Below are positions 1 through 6,622 of a stretch of DNA of 64,000 bases, piece by piece. Origin of the DNA: CAYRFF01 sp964436125. Lineage in GTDB: Bacteria; Bacteroidota; Bacteroidia; Chitinophagales; Saprospiraceae. The position numbers and the translations under genes are program-made. Position 1 is the first letter of the stretch, and each line of letters starts with the position of its first letter. The stretch spans positions 1-64,000 of the forward strand of contig CAYTBT010000014.1 in assembly GCA_964436125.1 (NCBI GenBank), given 5' to 3'. The notes under the pieces were generated by a model that had not been told where the DNA came from, made no database searches, and saw only the letters and a program-made list of their open reading frames with translations.

Positions 1-115
1 TGACGAGGGGGTGAGGCGAAGTGGATTTGTTCTTTCGCCTCGCTCTACTCTACCGCCTTTACGACTTTACGCAATAAAAGCACCTAACAAAATCAATTTA
101 GGTACTCAGCTAATG

Positions 116-166
116 CCAATGAACAATGAACAATGAACCGATCACTGATTACCCGTTACCGATTAC
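116..166. repeat. heptamer repeat array
   Basis: A short array of 7-bp units: ACAATGA-type units (about 116-137) followed by units of the GATTACC/CGTTACC type (about 147-166). The same ACAATGA unit forms a longer array at 34933-35075. The array abuts, and in part supplies, the 3' end of the transglutaminase-like gene on the minus strand. Further upstream, the phrase with TTTACGACTTTACG and GTACTCAGCTAA (about 57-115) recurs near 6440-6485, so this end belongs to a dispersed mosaic repeat family. Confidence 0.7.
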
Positions 167-811
167 CGGACTTACGACTACGACGAAGTCGCCCACCGTT
201 CCCTCTATCGCCTCCGGTCTATTGTAAAACAAGGCATGGCAATCCTCTGAATTCTCCATAGCTTCAATAACCGTCTCCAGTGGTTCTGCAAATACATAGG
301 GATAATCAACTTCTCCCAATTCTTCTCTTATCGGATAGGCAAGCTGCTCTTTATCTGTCATAAATTGCGCATTAATCCCCGGTTTTTTCCCTCTCGGATC
401 TAGCCTGAACCACCCTACTTTATCGAGATATACGGCATTAAGTCCATGTAGTGCATAACCGGATTCAACAGTTTTTCCATCGCGCAAGACTCGCTGATAA
501 CAAAAACCGGCCGGGATACCCATACCTCGGAGAAGGCTTGCAAGAAGATGTGCCTTGGTAAAACAGATGCCTTCTTTTTTCTCCAGTGCCTCTTCTCCAC
601 TGATCGTAATCACCTTGCTCTGCGTATCAAATGAATGTTGTACAACATCTCGCGCCATCTCAAATGCCAACTTCGCTTTCTCGCGCTCTGTTTCCGCCTT
701 TCCTTCTATCTCCTGTATCGCCTCTTTTATCAGTGGCGTATCAAATCTTATTGCCGGTGGCACGGCTTGTAGATAGTCTTCCCTATCTTCAGATTCTAGT
801 TTTAATTCCAT
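149..811 (-). CDS. transglutaminase-like domain protein
   Basis: A 220-residue cytoplasmic protein with no signal peptide. The central part carries a transglutaminase-like (papain-fold) triad in the expected order: Cys83 in GICFTKAH, His122 in LHGLNA and Asp138 in FRLDPRG. Families with this core include peptidases, amide hydrolases and cross-linking enzymes, so the reaction cannot be named. The last dozen or so residues (around GDFVVVVSP) are encoded by sequence belonging to the dispersed repeat mosaic (compare the GACGAAGTCGCC phrase near 35400), so the original C-terminus was probably replaced. No operon partner: the next gene is divergent, 336 bp away. Confidence 0.75.
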   Translation of the reverse strand: MELKLESEDREDYLQAVPPAIRFDTPLIKEAIQEIEGKAETEREKAKLAFEMARDVVQHSFDTQSKVITISGEEALEKKEGICFTKAHLLASLLRGMGIPAGFCYQRVLRDGKTVESGYALHGLNAVYLDKVGWFRLDPRGKKPGINAQFMTDKEQLAYPIREELGEVDYPYVFAEPLETVIEAMENSEDCHALFYNRPEAIEGTVGDFVVVVSPVIGNG

Positions 812-1147
812 CCTTTTTACTTTTATTTCCTCACTGCCCGACTTCTCAGCAGAATCCGCATTGAGGCCGGGAGCATTGCATCGAATATTTATCCTGTGAC
901 TTCCGTCAAATGCTTAACATCGCCTCTAGTGAACTGTTCTGCAATCTGGCTGAAACAATTTCTCCCCGTCAGACAATTTGACCTTAAGCTTACATTGAAT
1001 TATGCAGATTATATCCTCTCTATCTCCTATTGAGAGAAGAATTGAAGTACTTCTGCAAAATAAAGGACAATATGCTCCACAATAATGGAAATTATTTTAA
1101 ATTTGTCTAAATAAACGTAGTATTTAGGTCAATAAACTCATTTAACT
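812..1147. other. intergenic region, divergent promoters expected
   Basis: 336 bp between two divergent genes. I see no RNA gene, strong hairpin or repeat. It must hold the promoters for both neighbours, but no clean TTTG-N20-TAnnTTTG pair stands out. Confidence 0.4.
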
Positions 1148-1933
1148 ATGGCAAATACAAAAATGAATGAACATCAAGGACACTGGTTTCTCGCCAAGGT
1201 AGGGAAACGCGTCTTGCGTCCGGGCGGCCTTGAGCTTACACGGAAAATGATGGACGCACTCGATATCAAATCCACAGATGAGGTCGTGGAATTTGCTCCG
1301 GGACTCGGTCTCACAGCGGAAATGGCACTACAAAAACGCCCGAAGTCCTACACCGGAGTAGAGCTCAATAAAGAGGCTGCCGCCAAGCTTCAGAGAAAAA
1401 TAAATGGACCGAATAAGAAAATCGTGGTTGCCAATGCTGCTTCATCGGGCTTTCCTTCTGAATCGGTTGATAAAGTATGGGGAGAAGCAATGTTGACTAT
1501 GCAAGCTTCACATAGAAAATCGGAAATTATCCGTGAAGCAGCTCGTATCTTGAAGCCGGGTGGATATTATGCAATCCACGAACTCGGTTTAACCCCGGAA
1601 ACTATGCCTGAGGAGGATAAAGCAGGCATACAGAAAGGCCTTGCCAAGTCCATTAAAGTGAATGCCAGGCCGATGACTGTCCCGGAATGGAAAAAATATC
1701 TCGAGGACGAGGGATTTGAGGTTATTGCCGTTCACAGCAACAATATGGACCTCCTCAAACCAGAGCGTGTGATTGCAGATGAAGGGTTTTTCAGGGCATT
1801 GAAGATCGGATTTAATGTACTCACGCATCCCAAGATAAGAAAGCGAATATTGGGTATGAAAAATACCTTTCAGCGATATTATGATAATCTCAATGCAGTT
1901 ACCATCATCGCACGGAAGAAGGGAGAAGCATAA
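1148..1933 (+). CDS. class I SAM-dependent methyltransferase
   Basis: 261 residues, cytoplasmic. The SAM-binding motif I is seen as VVEFAPGLGLTAEMA near residue 47, followed by the acidic end of beta-2 (YTGVEL) and the post-core motif ILKPGGYYAIHEL near residue 137, which is typical of the Methyltransf_11/UbiE-like fold. The substrate cannot be read from sequence. The C-terminal third is lineage-specific and basic. It stands alone ahead of hutG with a 75-bp spacer, in which one copy of the over-represented 13-mer ATTTGCGNAAGCT lies (1961-1973). Start chosen at the first ATG, which gives the expected N-terminal helix before the Rossmann core. Confidence 0.85.
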   Translation: MANTKMNEHQGHWFLAKVGKRVLRPGGLELTRKMMDALDIKSTDEVVEFAPGLGLTAEMALQKRPKSYTGVELNKEAAAKLQRKINGPNKKIVVANAASSGFPSESVDKVWGEAMLTMQASHRKSEIIREAARILKPGGYYAIHELGLTPETMPEEDKAGIQKGLAKSIKVNARPMTVPEWKKYLEDEGFEVIAVHSNNMDLLKPERVIADEGFFRALKIGFNVLTHPKIRKRILGMKNTFQRYYDNLNAVTIIARKKGEA

Positions 1934-2008
1934 AGCGTCGATAAATAAGTCCGGAATAACATTTGCGTAAGCTAAAAATTACTTATCATAGCAGTTAAAA
2001 ATAAGCTT

Positions 2009-2989
2009 ATGCCATATAATGAATTACAATCGATAAAAAATTACAGGCAAAATGACATCTGGTCCGGTATTCCGGCAAAAACCGATGTAGAAAATCAATA
2101 TTGGTATCAGGTGGTCAAGGCAATTGATATTAGAAAGTCGGCAGTTCAGAAATCGTGTGAGAACCTGGTCGGCCTTATCGGTTATGCTTGTGACGAAGGT
2201 GTGCGGCGCAATAATGGTCGTGTCGGAGCTGTTGACGGACCGGAGGCAATCCGCGAGCGACTTGCTCATCTCGCCTTTCATATCGATGGAAAGTCTATTG
2301 CTGATTATGGCGATATAACTTGCCTGGGAAATGACCTTGAAGCGGCGCAGGACTCATTGAAGCAGCTTGTTTCATCGCTCATTATCGAAAAAATCCATCC
2401 TATCATCCTCGGTGGAGGTCATGGAATCGCATTCGGGCATTATCAAGGGCTTCACGATGCATCGCCTGATGCCGATATCGGAATAATCAATTTCGATGCA
2501 CATCTCGATCTGCGTACACCCAATCCACGGGGGAACAGCGGCACGCCATTTAATCAGATATATGAGCTTACGCAAATGAAGGGCAAGGGACTCAATTATA
2601 TGCCTATCGGAATTCAAGCTTATTCCAATGCTAAAACACTATTTGCGAAAGCTGAGGAAATCGGTGCGCATATCATTTATCTCGATGAAATCAGGGCAAG
2701 CAATTCCAATGTCCTCGAGAAACGCATCCGCAATTTCATCGACTTAAACGATTATGTGTATATTACCATTGACCTCGACGGCATCTCATCCGCTTATGCA
2801 CCCGGAGTGAGTGCGCCGTCACCATTTGGACTGCAACCGGACTGGATTTATGATACATTGGGATTGATATTTTCCTCCGGAAAGGTCATTTCATGCGACT
2901 TTGCAGAGATGAATCCGCGATACGACATCGATAAACGCACTGCTAAGCTCGCAGCAGAACTGGTGACGAGGATTGCGGGATTGTGGTGA
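2009..2989 (+). CDS. hutG: formimidoylglutamase (arginase family)
   Basis: 326 residues. Predicted to hydrolyse N-formimidoyl-L-glutamate to glutamate and formamide, the last step of one histidine degradation route. The binuclear manganese site of the ureohydrolase family is complete: GGGHG (His138), NFDAHLDLR (Asp163, His165, Asp167) and ITIDLDG (Asp255, Asp257). The NSGTPF motif after the second metal motif and the length favour formimidoylglutamase over arginase or agmatinase. No other hut gene is in the window, so the substrate is a family inference. Its last 109 bp are duplicated downstream at 3629-3737, a dead fragment. Confidence 0.82.
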   Translation: MPYNELQSIKNYRQNDIWSGIPAKTDVENQYWYQVVKAIDIRKSAVQKSCENLVGLIGYACDEGVRRNNGRVGAVDGPEAIRERLAHLAFHIDGKSIADYGDITCLGNDLEAAQDSLKQLVSSLIIEKIHPIILGGGHGIAFGHYQGLHDASPDADIGIINFDAHLDLRTPNPRGNSGTPFNQIYELTQMKGKGLNYMPIGIQAYSNAKTLFAKAEEIGAHIIYLDEIRASNSNVLEKRIRNFIDLNDYVYITIDLDGISSAYAPGVSAPSPFGLQPDWIYDTLGLIFSSGKVISCDFAEMNPRYDIDKRTAKLAAELVTRIAGLW

Positions 2990-3180
2990 TGAATAGTACT
3001 ACACATTATGCGGATGGAATTGAACTATATGTTTATAAAAGTACGTTTAAAGGTTTAAGACGTAATGATGACTTTAAAATATAAATAGTTGATCAGGTAG
3101 ATTATGGATATAGATGCAAAAAAACTCGAGATCCTTCAGTTAGTTCTAAACACAGAAGAGCACGCAAAATTGGATAAAGT
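2881..3180. repeat. 300-bp direct duplication, copy 1
   Basis: This segment (3' end of hutG, the intergenic promoter region and the first 26 codons of the antitoxin gene) is repeated at 3629-3927 with about ten scattered differences and one deleted A. Copy 1 is the functional one: both genes read through it intact. The divergence between copies shows the event is not recent. Confidence 0.92.
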
Positions 3181-3331
3181 TAAAGCTGTCTTAGTTGAAA
3201 AAGCTGGTGATTGGTGGGATCAGTTGAACGAGGAAGAACAGCTTGAAATACATGAAGGGCTTCAACAAGTTGAAGAAGGGAAAACGACACACCATAAAAA
3301 AGTCATGGCAAAATTTGATAAGTGGAAATAA
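3104..3331 (+). CDS. antitoxin, addiction module (RelB-like)
   Basis: A 75-residue acidic protein resembling the small antitoxins annotated as putative addiction module component (TIGR02574 type), with the typical C-terminal toxin-wrapping stretch (GDWWDQLNEEEQLEI, then EEGKTTHHKKVMAKFDKW). It would neutralise the toxin encoded directly downstream and probably represses its own promoter. The toxin start lies inside the last codons of this gene (10-bp overlap), the normal translational coupling of such pairs. Its 5' end and promoter are duplicated at 3629-3927, where the copy is frameshifted. Confidence 0.8.
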   Translation: MDIDAKKLEILQLVLNTEEHAKLDKVKAVLVEKAGDWWDQLNEEEQLEIHEGLQQVEEGKTTHHKKVMAKFDKWK

Positions 3332-3618
3332 CTGTTGTCTGGACACACAGGGCGGAAGCTGCCTTATCAGAAACAATTCATTATTTGGAAAAAGAATGGT
3401 CGGCTACAGAAATAAGAAAACTTAAGAACAATATCCAATCATTTATTGAAAGGATCAAGCTATTTCCTGATAGCTATCCAAAATCAGAAAAATATCCCTA
3501 TCTTAGAAAAGGCCTCGTTGACAAAAACAATTATATTGTTTATTGGTCATCCCACAGCAAAAGACAAATAACTATTATCAATTTCAGGTCATTCCACCAA
3601 AAGCGTTTATTTGATTAA
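3322..3618 (+). CDS. toxin, RelE/ParE family
   Basis: 98 residues, GTG start inside the end of the antitoxin gene. The fold signature is the short RelE/ParE barrel: N-terminal beta strand with VVWTHRAEAALSETIHYLEKEW, a central FPDSYPK...YPYLRKGLV segment and a C-terminal strand-rich IVYWSSHSKRQITIINFRSFHQ. Members either cleave mRNA on the ribosome (RelE) or poison gyrase (ParE); the sequence does not decide between them, though the N-terminal W-T-x-x-A pattern is more usual for ParE-like proteins. It forms a two-gene operon with the antitoxin. Confidence 0.82.
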   Translation: MEITVVWTHRAEAALSETIHYLEKEWSATEIRKLKNNIQSFIERIKLFPDSYPKSEKYPYLRKGLVDKNNYIVYWSSHSKRQITIINFRSFHQKRLFD

Positions 3619-3628
3619 TTCAATGAGA

Positions 3629-3927
3629 AAAGGTCATTTCATGCGACTTTGCAGAGATGAATCCGCGATACGACATCGATAAACGCACTGCCAAGCTCGC
3701 AGCAGAACTGGTGACGAGGATTGCGGGATTGTGGTGAAGAATAGTACTACACATTATGCGGATGGAATTGAACTATATATTTATAAAAGTACGTTTAAAG
3801 GTTTAGGATGTAATGATGACTTAAAAATATAAATAGTTGATCACATAGATTATGGATATAGATGCAAAAAACTCGAGATCCTTCAATTAGTTCTAAACAC
3901 AGAAGAGCACGCAAAATTGGATAAAGT
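3629..3927. repeat. 300-bp direct duplication, copy 2 (with hutG 3' fragment)
   Basis: Second, decayed copy of 2881-3180. It contains the last 36 codons of hutG (3629-3737), the intergenic region and the start of the antitoxin gene. It ends exactly at position 3927, where the terminal GGC of the IS1595-like element begins, so homology is cut by the transposon end. The sequence after the element does not resume the antitoxin gene, so a deletion or other rearrangement accompanied the insertion. Confidence 0.9.
3852..3927 (+). pseudogene. truncated, frameshifted antitoxin copy
   Basis: The duplicate of the antitoxin 5' end. One A is missing from the run after GATGC (six A instead of seven), shifting the frame after the fifth codon, and the copy is cut off by the mobile element at 3928. 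It cannot make antitoxin, but its duplicated upstream region could still hold the operator. Confidence 0.85.
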
Positions 3928-4448
3928 GGCTATGTTCTAAAAACAATATGTTCTAGATCTAAATTCTTAAATTCCTGCCATGCTGTTACTGTACGTACTG
4001 CTGTTAAAAACTTATGTCGCCAGTCAACCGAAGTTTGAATGGATATCCCCGTCTCCTTCGCACTTTTCCGAATACTATATCCTGAGAGTAAACAATACAA
4101 GTAGCGACGTATCTTGTCCTTCTTTTTGATATTGTACCAGAACTTCCCTGTAGTTTCACTAATGTTCTTACGACATCCTTTGCACACATGACGCTGTACT
4201 CCTTTCAGTTTCCCATTTGCTCGTATGTCTTTGCTTTTACAATGTGGACAACTTACCGCAGCTTTATCCCCCTTATCAGTAAAAGGAATATTCTGTCTGG
4301 TTATCTCGAGTAATTCGGAGATTATCTCTTGCTTTTCAAGTGATGTTGCGGATGTAAAATAATCTTTGAACTCGTTTGGTATCATTTTTTATGCCTTTTA
4401 TTAAAGCAAATAATAATACATTTTTCATATTCTACTTAGAACACAGCC
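3928..4448 (-). mobile_element. internally deleted IS1595-like element (521 bp)
   Basis: Both ends are present: left GGCTATGTTCTAA (3928-3940) and right TTAGAACACAGCC (4436-4448), inverted repeats that extend with mismatches to about 23 bp (both continue into AATATG). The body keeps only the 5' part of a transposase gene on the minus strand. No matching target duplication flanks it (left GATAAAGT, right TTATTTAT), which fits a post-insertion rearrangement on one side. It is too short for a full IS1595-family element, so it can only move with help from a complete copy elsewhere. Confidence 0.75.
3930..4385 (-). pseudogene. IS1595-family transposase, N-terminal part only
   Basis: 151 codons remain. 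Residues about 45-70 form a zinc ribbon (CPHCKSKD then CKGCRKN), followed by an FWYNIKKKDKIRRYLYCLL segment and a helix-turn-helix (YSIRKSAKETGISIQTSVDWRHKFL), the normal N-terminus of IS1595 transposases. The DDE catalytic domain is missing; the frame runs straight into the left terminal inverted repeat and stops inside it. A deletion from mid-gene to near the element end explains this. Confidence 0.75.
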
Positions 4449-4601
4449 TTATTTATTAATATTATGTTAAAATATTGTTAAAGAATCCTTATAGCTAGGA
4501 TTTATTGATATATATATATATATGCATTATAGTTATTTATACTATAGCTGGATTCTGAAACAGCTCAAAAAAGAAGTAGGATTTAATTAAATAATTTTAT
4601 T

Positions 4602-5046
4602 ATGTTATACAAACGGATTATAATCATTATCTTTATGATGGCTGCTATTCCAACTTTAGTTAAAAGTACAACAAACTGCGAATGTGGAACTCATTCAACT
4701 GGAATTACTGCTTATACCCAAACCATGCAATAGAAATGCAAAAGGAAGTGCAAAAGCCACAGAAGACAAGGGCTCGCGCAAGAATTTGGCTCGGAATCGT
4801 AGTAAGACTACGGTGAGAACCAAATTCGAGCAAGTGCTTGTATTCACAGGATTTTGTGCTTATCTTCAATTTCTATTGCATGATTTGGGTTATAATGTTG
4901 AAGGTGAAGATTGCTGCCTCAGTAAAGCTGGTGGAGTCGCATACATACACCACTATGTACGACAAGATAATGGAGTATGGCAGCATACGGGATCAACTAT
5001 TATTACTGGAAATGAAGCACAAGTTAGGTGTTGCTTATCCACATAA
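4602..5046 (+). pseudogene. small Cys-rich secreted protein interrupted by a MITE
   Basis: The 5' part starts at ATG 4602 with a signal peptide (basic MLYKR, then IIIIIFMMAAIPTLV) followed by TTNCECGTHS; it is stopped by a TAG inside the inserted repeat at 4717-4889. The 3' part (4895-5046) reads NVEGEDCCLSKAGG...VRCCLST and stops with TAA. If the repeat and one TTATA copy are removed the two parts join in one frame (GCT TAT AAT GTT) giving an 88-residue secreted protein with six cysteines, ending 16 bp before the lipoprotein gene. Function unknown. Confidence 0.72.
4717..4889. mobile_element. MITE copy 1 (173 bp, palindromic)
   Basis: Ends are CCCAAACCATGCAATAGAAA (left) and the inverse of CCCAAATCATGCAATAGAAA (right), 19 of 20 matching, flanked by direct repeats TTATA (4712-4716 and 4890-4894), a 5-bp target duplication. 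The interior is largely self-complementary: GAATTTGGCTC pairs with GAGAACCAAATTC around a CGTAGT-AAG-ACTACG hairpin. It carries no gene of its own. A second copy lies at 5909-6134 and isolated ends at 6256 and 56149. Confidence 0.85.
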
Positions 5047-5062
5047 AAAAATAGATATAATT

Positions 5063-5671
5063 ATGAAAATTTTACAATTTACTCTATTATTAACTGTCGT
5101 ACTTACTACTATTATTTCATGTAAAAATGACAGTTCACAACTATATTATGAACATAAAAAATCGGAGGCACTACTCCATCCTGAAAATCAAAGTAATGAA
5201 AATCGTCCACCGGAACTAGTTCCGAGAGATAATTGGATTTTTGATGCACTATTTAACGAATCAATTTCATGGGAAGATGTAGATGCTTTTTACAAGAACA
5301 ATTTATCAAAGTTTGAGCATAAAAAGTATTATAATAATCTTAAGACACTTAACATTATGACATTGGTAAAAGTGAAAAAAGACTTTTTAAAAGAAGCACC
5401 ACTTGAGATATTAATATACTATGCCGAGGAAGACAGAAAGATGCATCGTGAAGGTGGCTTGGAAACTATGGCAATATTATACAATGAGATAGCTACCAGA
5501 GGAAAACAAAAGGTAGCTGCACAACTTGCGCATGATAAAATCAATGTTCTATTGAAAGAATATGACATAGTTTCAATTTCTCAAGAAGAATATTTTAAGA
5601 AACATGAGGATGCAATCACACAGCTTAAATTACTCATGTATGATAGATGGGGTAATCCATTATTCGACTAA
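5063..5671 (+). CDS. hypothetical lipoprotein
   Basis: 202 residues from ATG 5063, chosen because it starts a lipoprotein signal peptide: MKILQFTLLLTVVLTTIISC, with Cys20 as the lipidated residue. The rest is a helical, lysine- and glutamate-rich domain with conserved-looking WIFDALFNE and YYAEEDRKMHREGG segments. I recognise no family. An open frame extends upstream to 4838 but only through the MITE and the broken gene, so those codons are not real. It was probably the second gene of an operon with the interrupted Cys-rich secreted protein. Confidence 0.65.
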   Translation: MKILQFTLLLTVVLTTIISCKNDSSQLYYEHKKSEALLHPENQSNENRPPELVPRDNWIFDALFNESISWEDVDAFYKNNLSKFEHKKYYNNLKTLNIMTLVKVKKDFLKEAPLEILIYYAEEDRKMHREGGLETMAILYNEIATRGKQKVAAQLAHDKINVLLKEYDIVSISQEEYFKKHEDAITQLKLLMYDRWGNPLFD

Positions 5672-5908
5672 TCAATTAGGGAGACCTACATTGATACTTT
5701 CAAGGTTTCGTATCATAAAAGAGGTTTGTGGCATTAAAATACAATCTGTCGGGTCTTCCCTTTCCAATCAAAATAGTTGTGTTTATGATTATGCAATCGG
5801 ATTTATCCTTAATTCCCCTCCAATGGCTTTTAAGACCTTCATAATACCCAAAATATACATTAGCAATTGAAGATGACCGAATGAAATTTCATATAAGCTC
5901 CGCTTATA
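5672..5908. other. intergenic, no gene seen
   Basis: About 240 bp between the lipoprotein gene and MITE copy 2. Composition is AT-rich with no convincing frame on either strand. It ends in TTATA (5904-5908), the left target duplication of MITE copy 2. Confidence 0.5.
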
Positions 5909-6134
5909 CCCAAAGTGTGCAATAGAAATTGAAAAAGAAGTGCGAAAAGCCACAGAAGACAAGGGCTCGCCCTGTGGAATATGACCACAGGTCATACTGC
6001 AAGCAGTATTCCACCGGGCTCGCGCAAGAATTTGGCTCGGAGTCGTAGTAAGACTACGATGAGACCCAAATTCGAGCAAGTGCTTGTATTCAAAGGCTTT
6101 TGTGCTTATCTTTAATTTCTAATGCATGATTTGG
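5909..6134. mobile_element. MITE copy 2 (226 bp) with nested hairpin insert
   Basis: Same family as 4717-4889 and same flanking TTATA direct repeat (5904-5908, 6135-6139). The terminal repeats are more decayed (left CCCAAAGTGTGCAATAGAAA, right end the inverse of CCCAAATCATGCATTAGAAA). It is longer than copy 1 by about 53 bp: an insert between two GGGCTCG direct repeats (from about 5968) that itself starts GTGGAATA and ends TATTCCAC, with an internal ACTG-CAAG-CAGT hairpin. Confidence 0.85.
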
Positions 6135-6280
6135 GTTATATGAAACCATTGATACTAAATGTATCAATGATGAGGGATCCGCCTCCGGCGGATCCTTCGA
6201 CAGCTGGACATTCAGTCAAGCTGGTTCTGGCAAGCCAGAACTACTCTCAGTCATATTTCTATTGCACGTTTTGGGTAATA
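6135..6280. repeat. hairpin cluster and solo MITE right end
   Basis: Holds three palindromes: CATTGATAC-TAAAT-GTATCAATG (6146-6168), GGATCCGCC..GGCGGATCC (about 6176-6196) and GTTCTGG-CAAG-CCAGAAC (about 6223-6241). It ends with TTTCTATTGCACGTTTTGGG (6256-6275), a right terminal repeat of the MITE family without a visible left partner, followed by TAATA. The CAAG-loop hairpin resembles the insert of MITE copy 2, suggesting modular hairpin units. Confidence 0.6.
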
Positions 6281-6360
6281 TGTTTCCTCCTATCTACCAT
6301 TTGCAATATAGGTGGATGCATATTAAACAATTCAAAGCATGGTGATTCATAATCCATAAC

Positions 6361-6530
6361 CGGCTGCTCCGGAACTATTAGCTCTTGTCCCTAATAGCGT
6401 AGTCGAAGTGGCGTAAAACCACAGGTTTACATCTTTACGACTTTACAGTAAAAACACATAACAAAATCATTAAACGTACTCAGCTAAGAGCTAAAAGCTA
6501 AAAGCTAATGGCTAATGGCTGCCAAAAGAA
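6361..6530. repeat. dispersed mosaic repeat
   Basis: Contains TTTACGACTTTACAG..AACACATAACAAAATCA..GTACTCAGCTAA, matching the phrase at about 57-115, then 7-bp units GCTAAAA and GCTAATG (about 6484-6520) that recur at 35145-35170. No coding potential. It sits just upstream of the lacZ promoter region. Confidence 0.65.
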
Positions 6531-6622
6531 TTATGTCTGAAAACGCATTACCCCCCGATTTCCCTCTGTATCCCGATTTTCTTAAATTTACAGTATTATA
6601 AATCAATCCTGGAAATCACAAT

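Noticed and set aside
4508..4523. TA dinucleotide run as a phase-variable promoter
   Set aside because: The gene it precedes is already disrupted, and no promoter elements flank the run at suitable spacing.
4684..5046. 120-codon frame spanning the MITE
   Set aside because: Its first half is repeat sequence; the reconstructed gene uses the ATG at 4602 instead.
4838..5062. N-terminal extension of the lipoprotein at 5063
   Set aside because: These 75 codons run through the MITE and the broken gene; the lipoprotein signal peptide starts at 5063.
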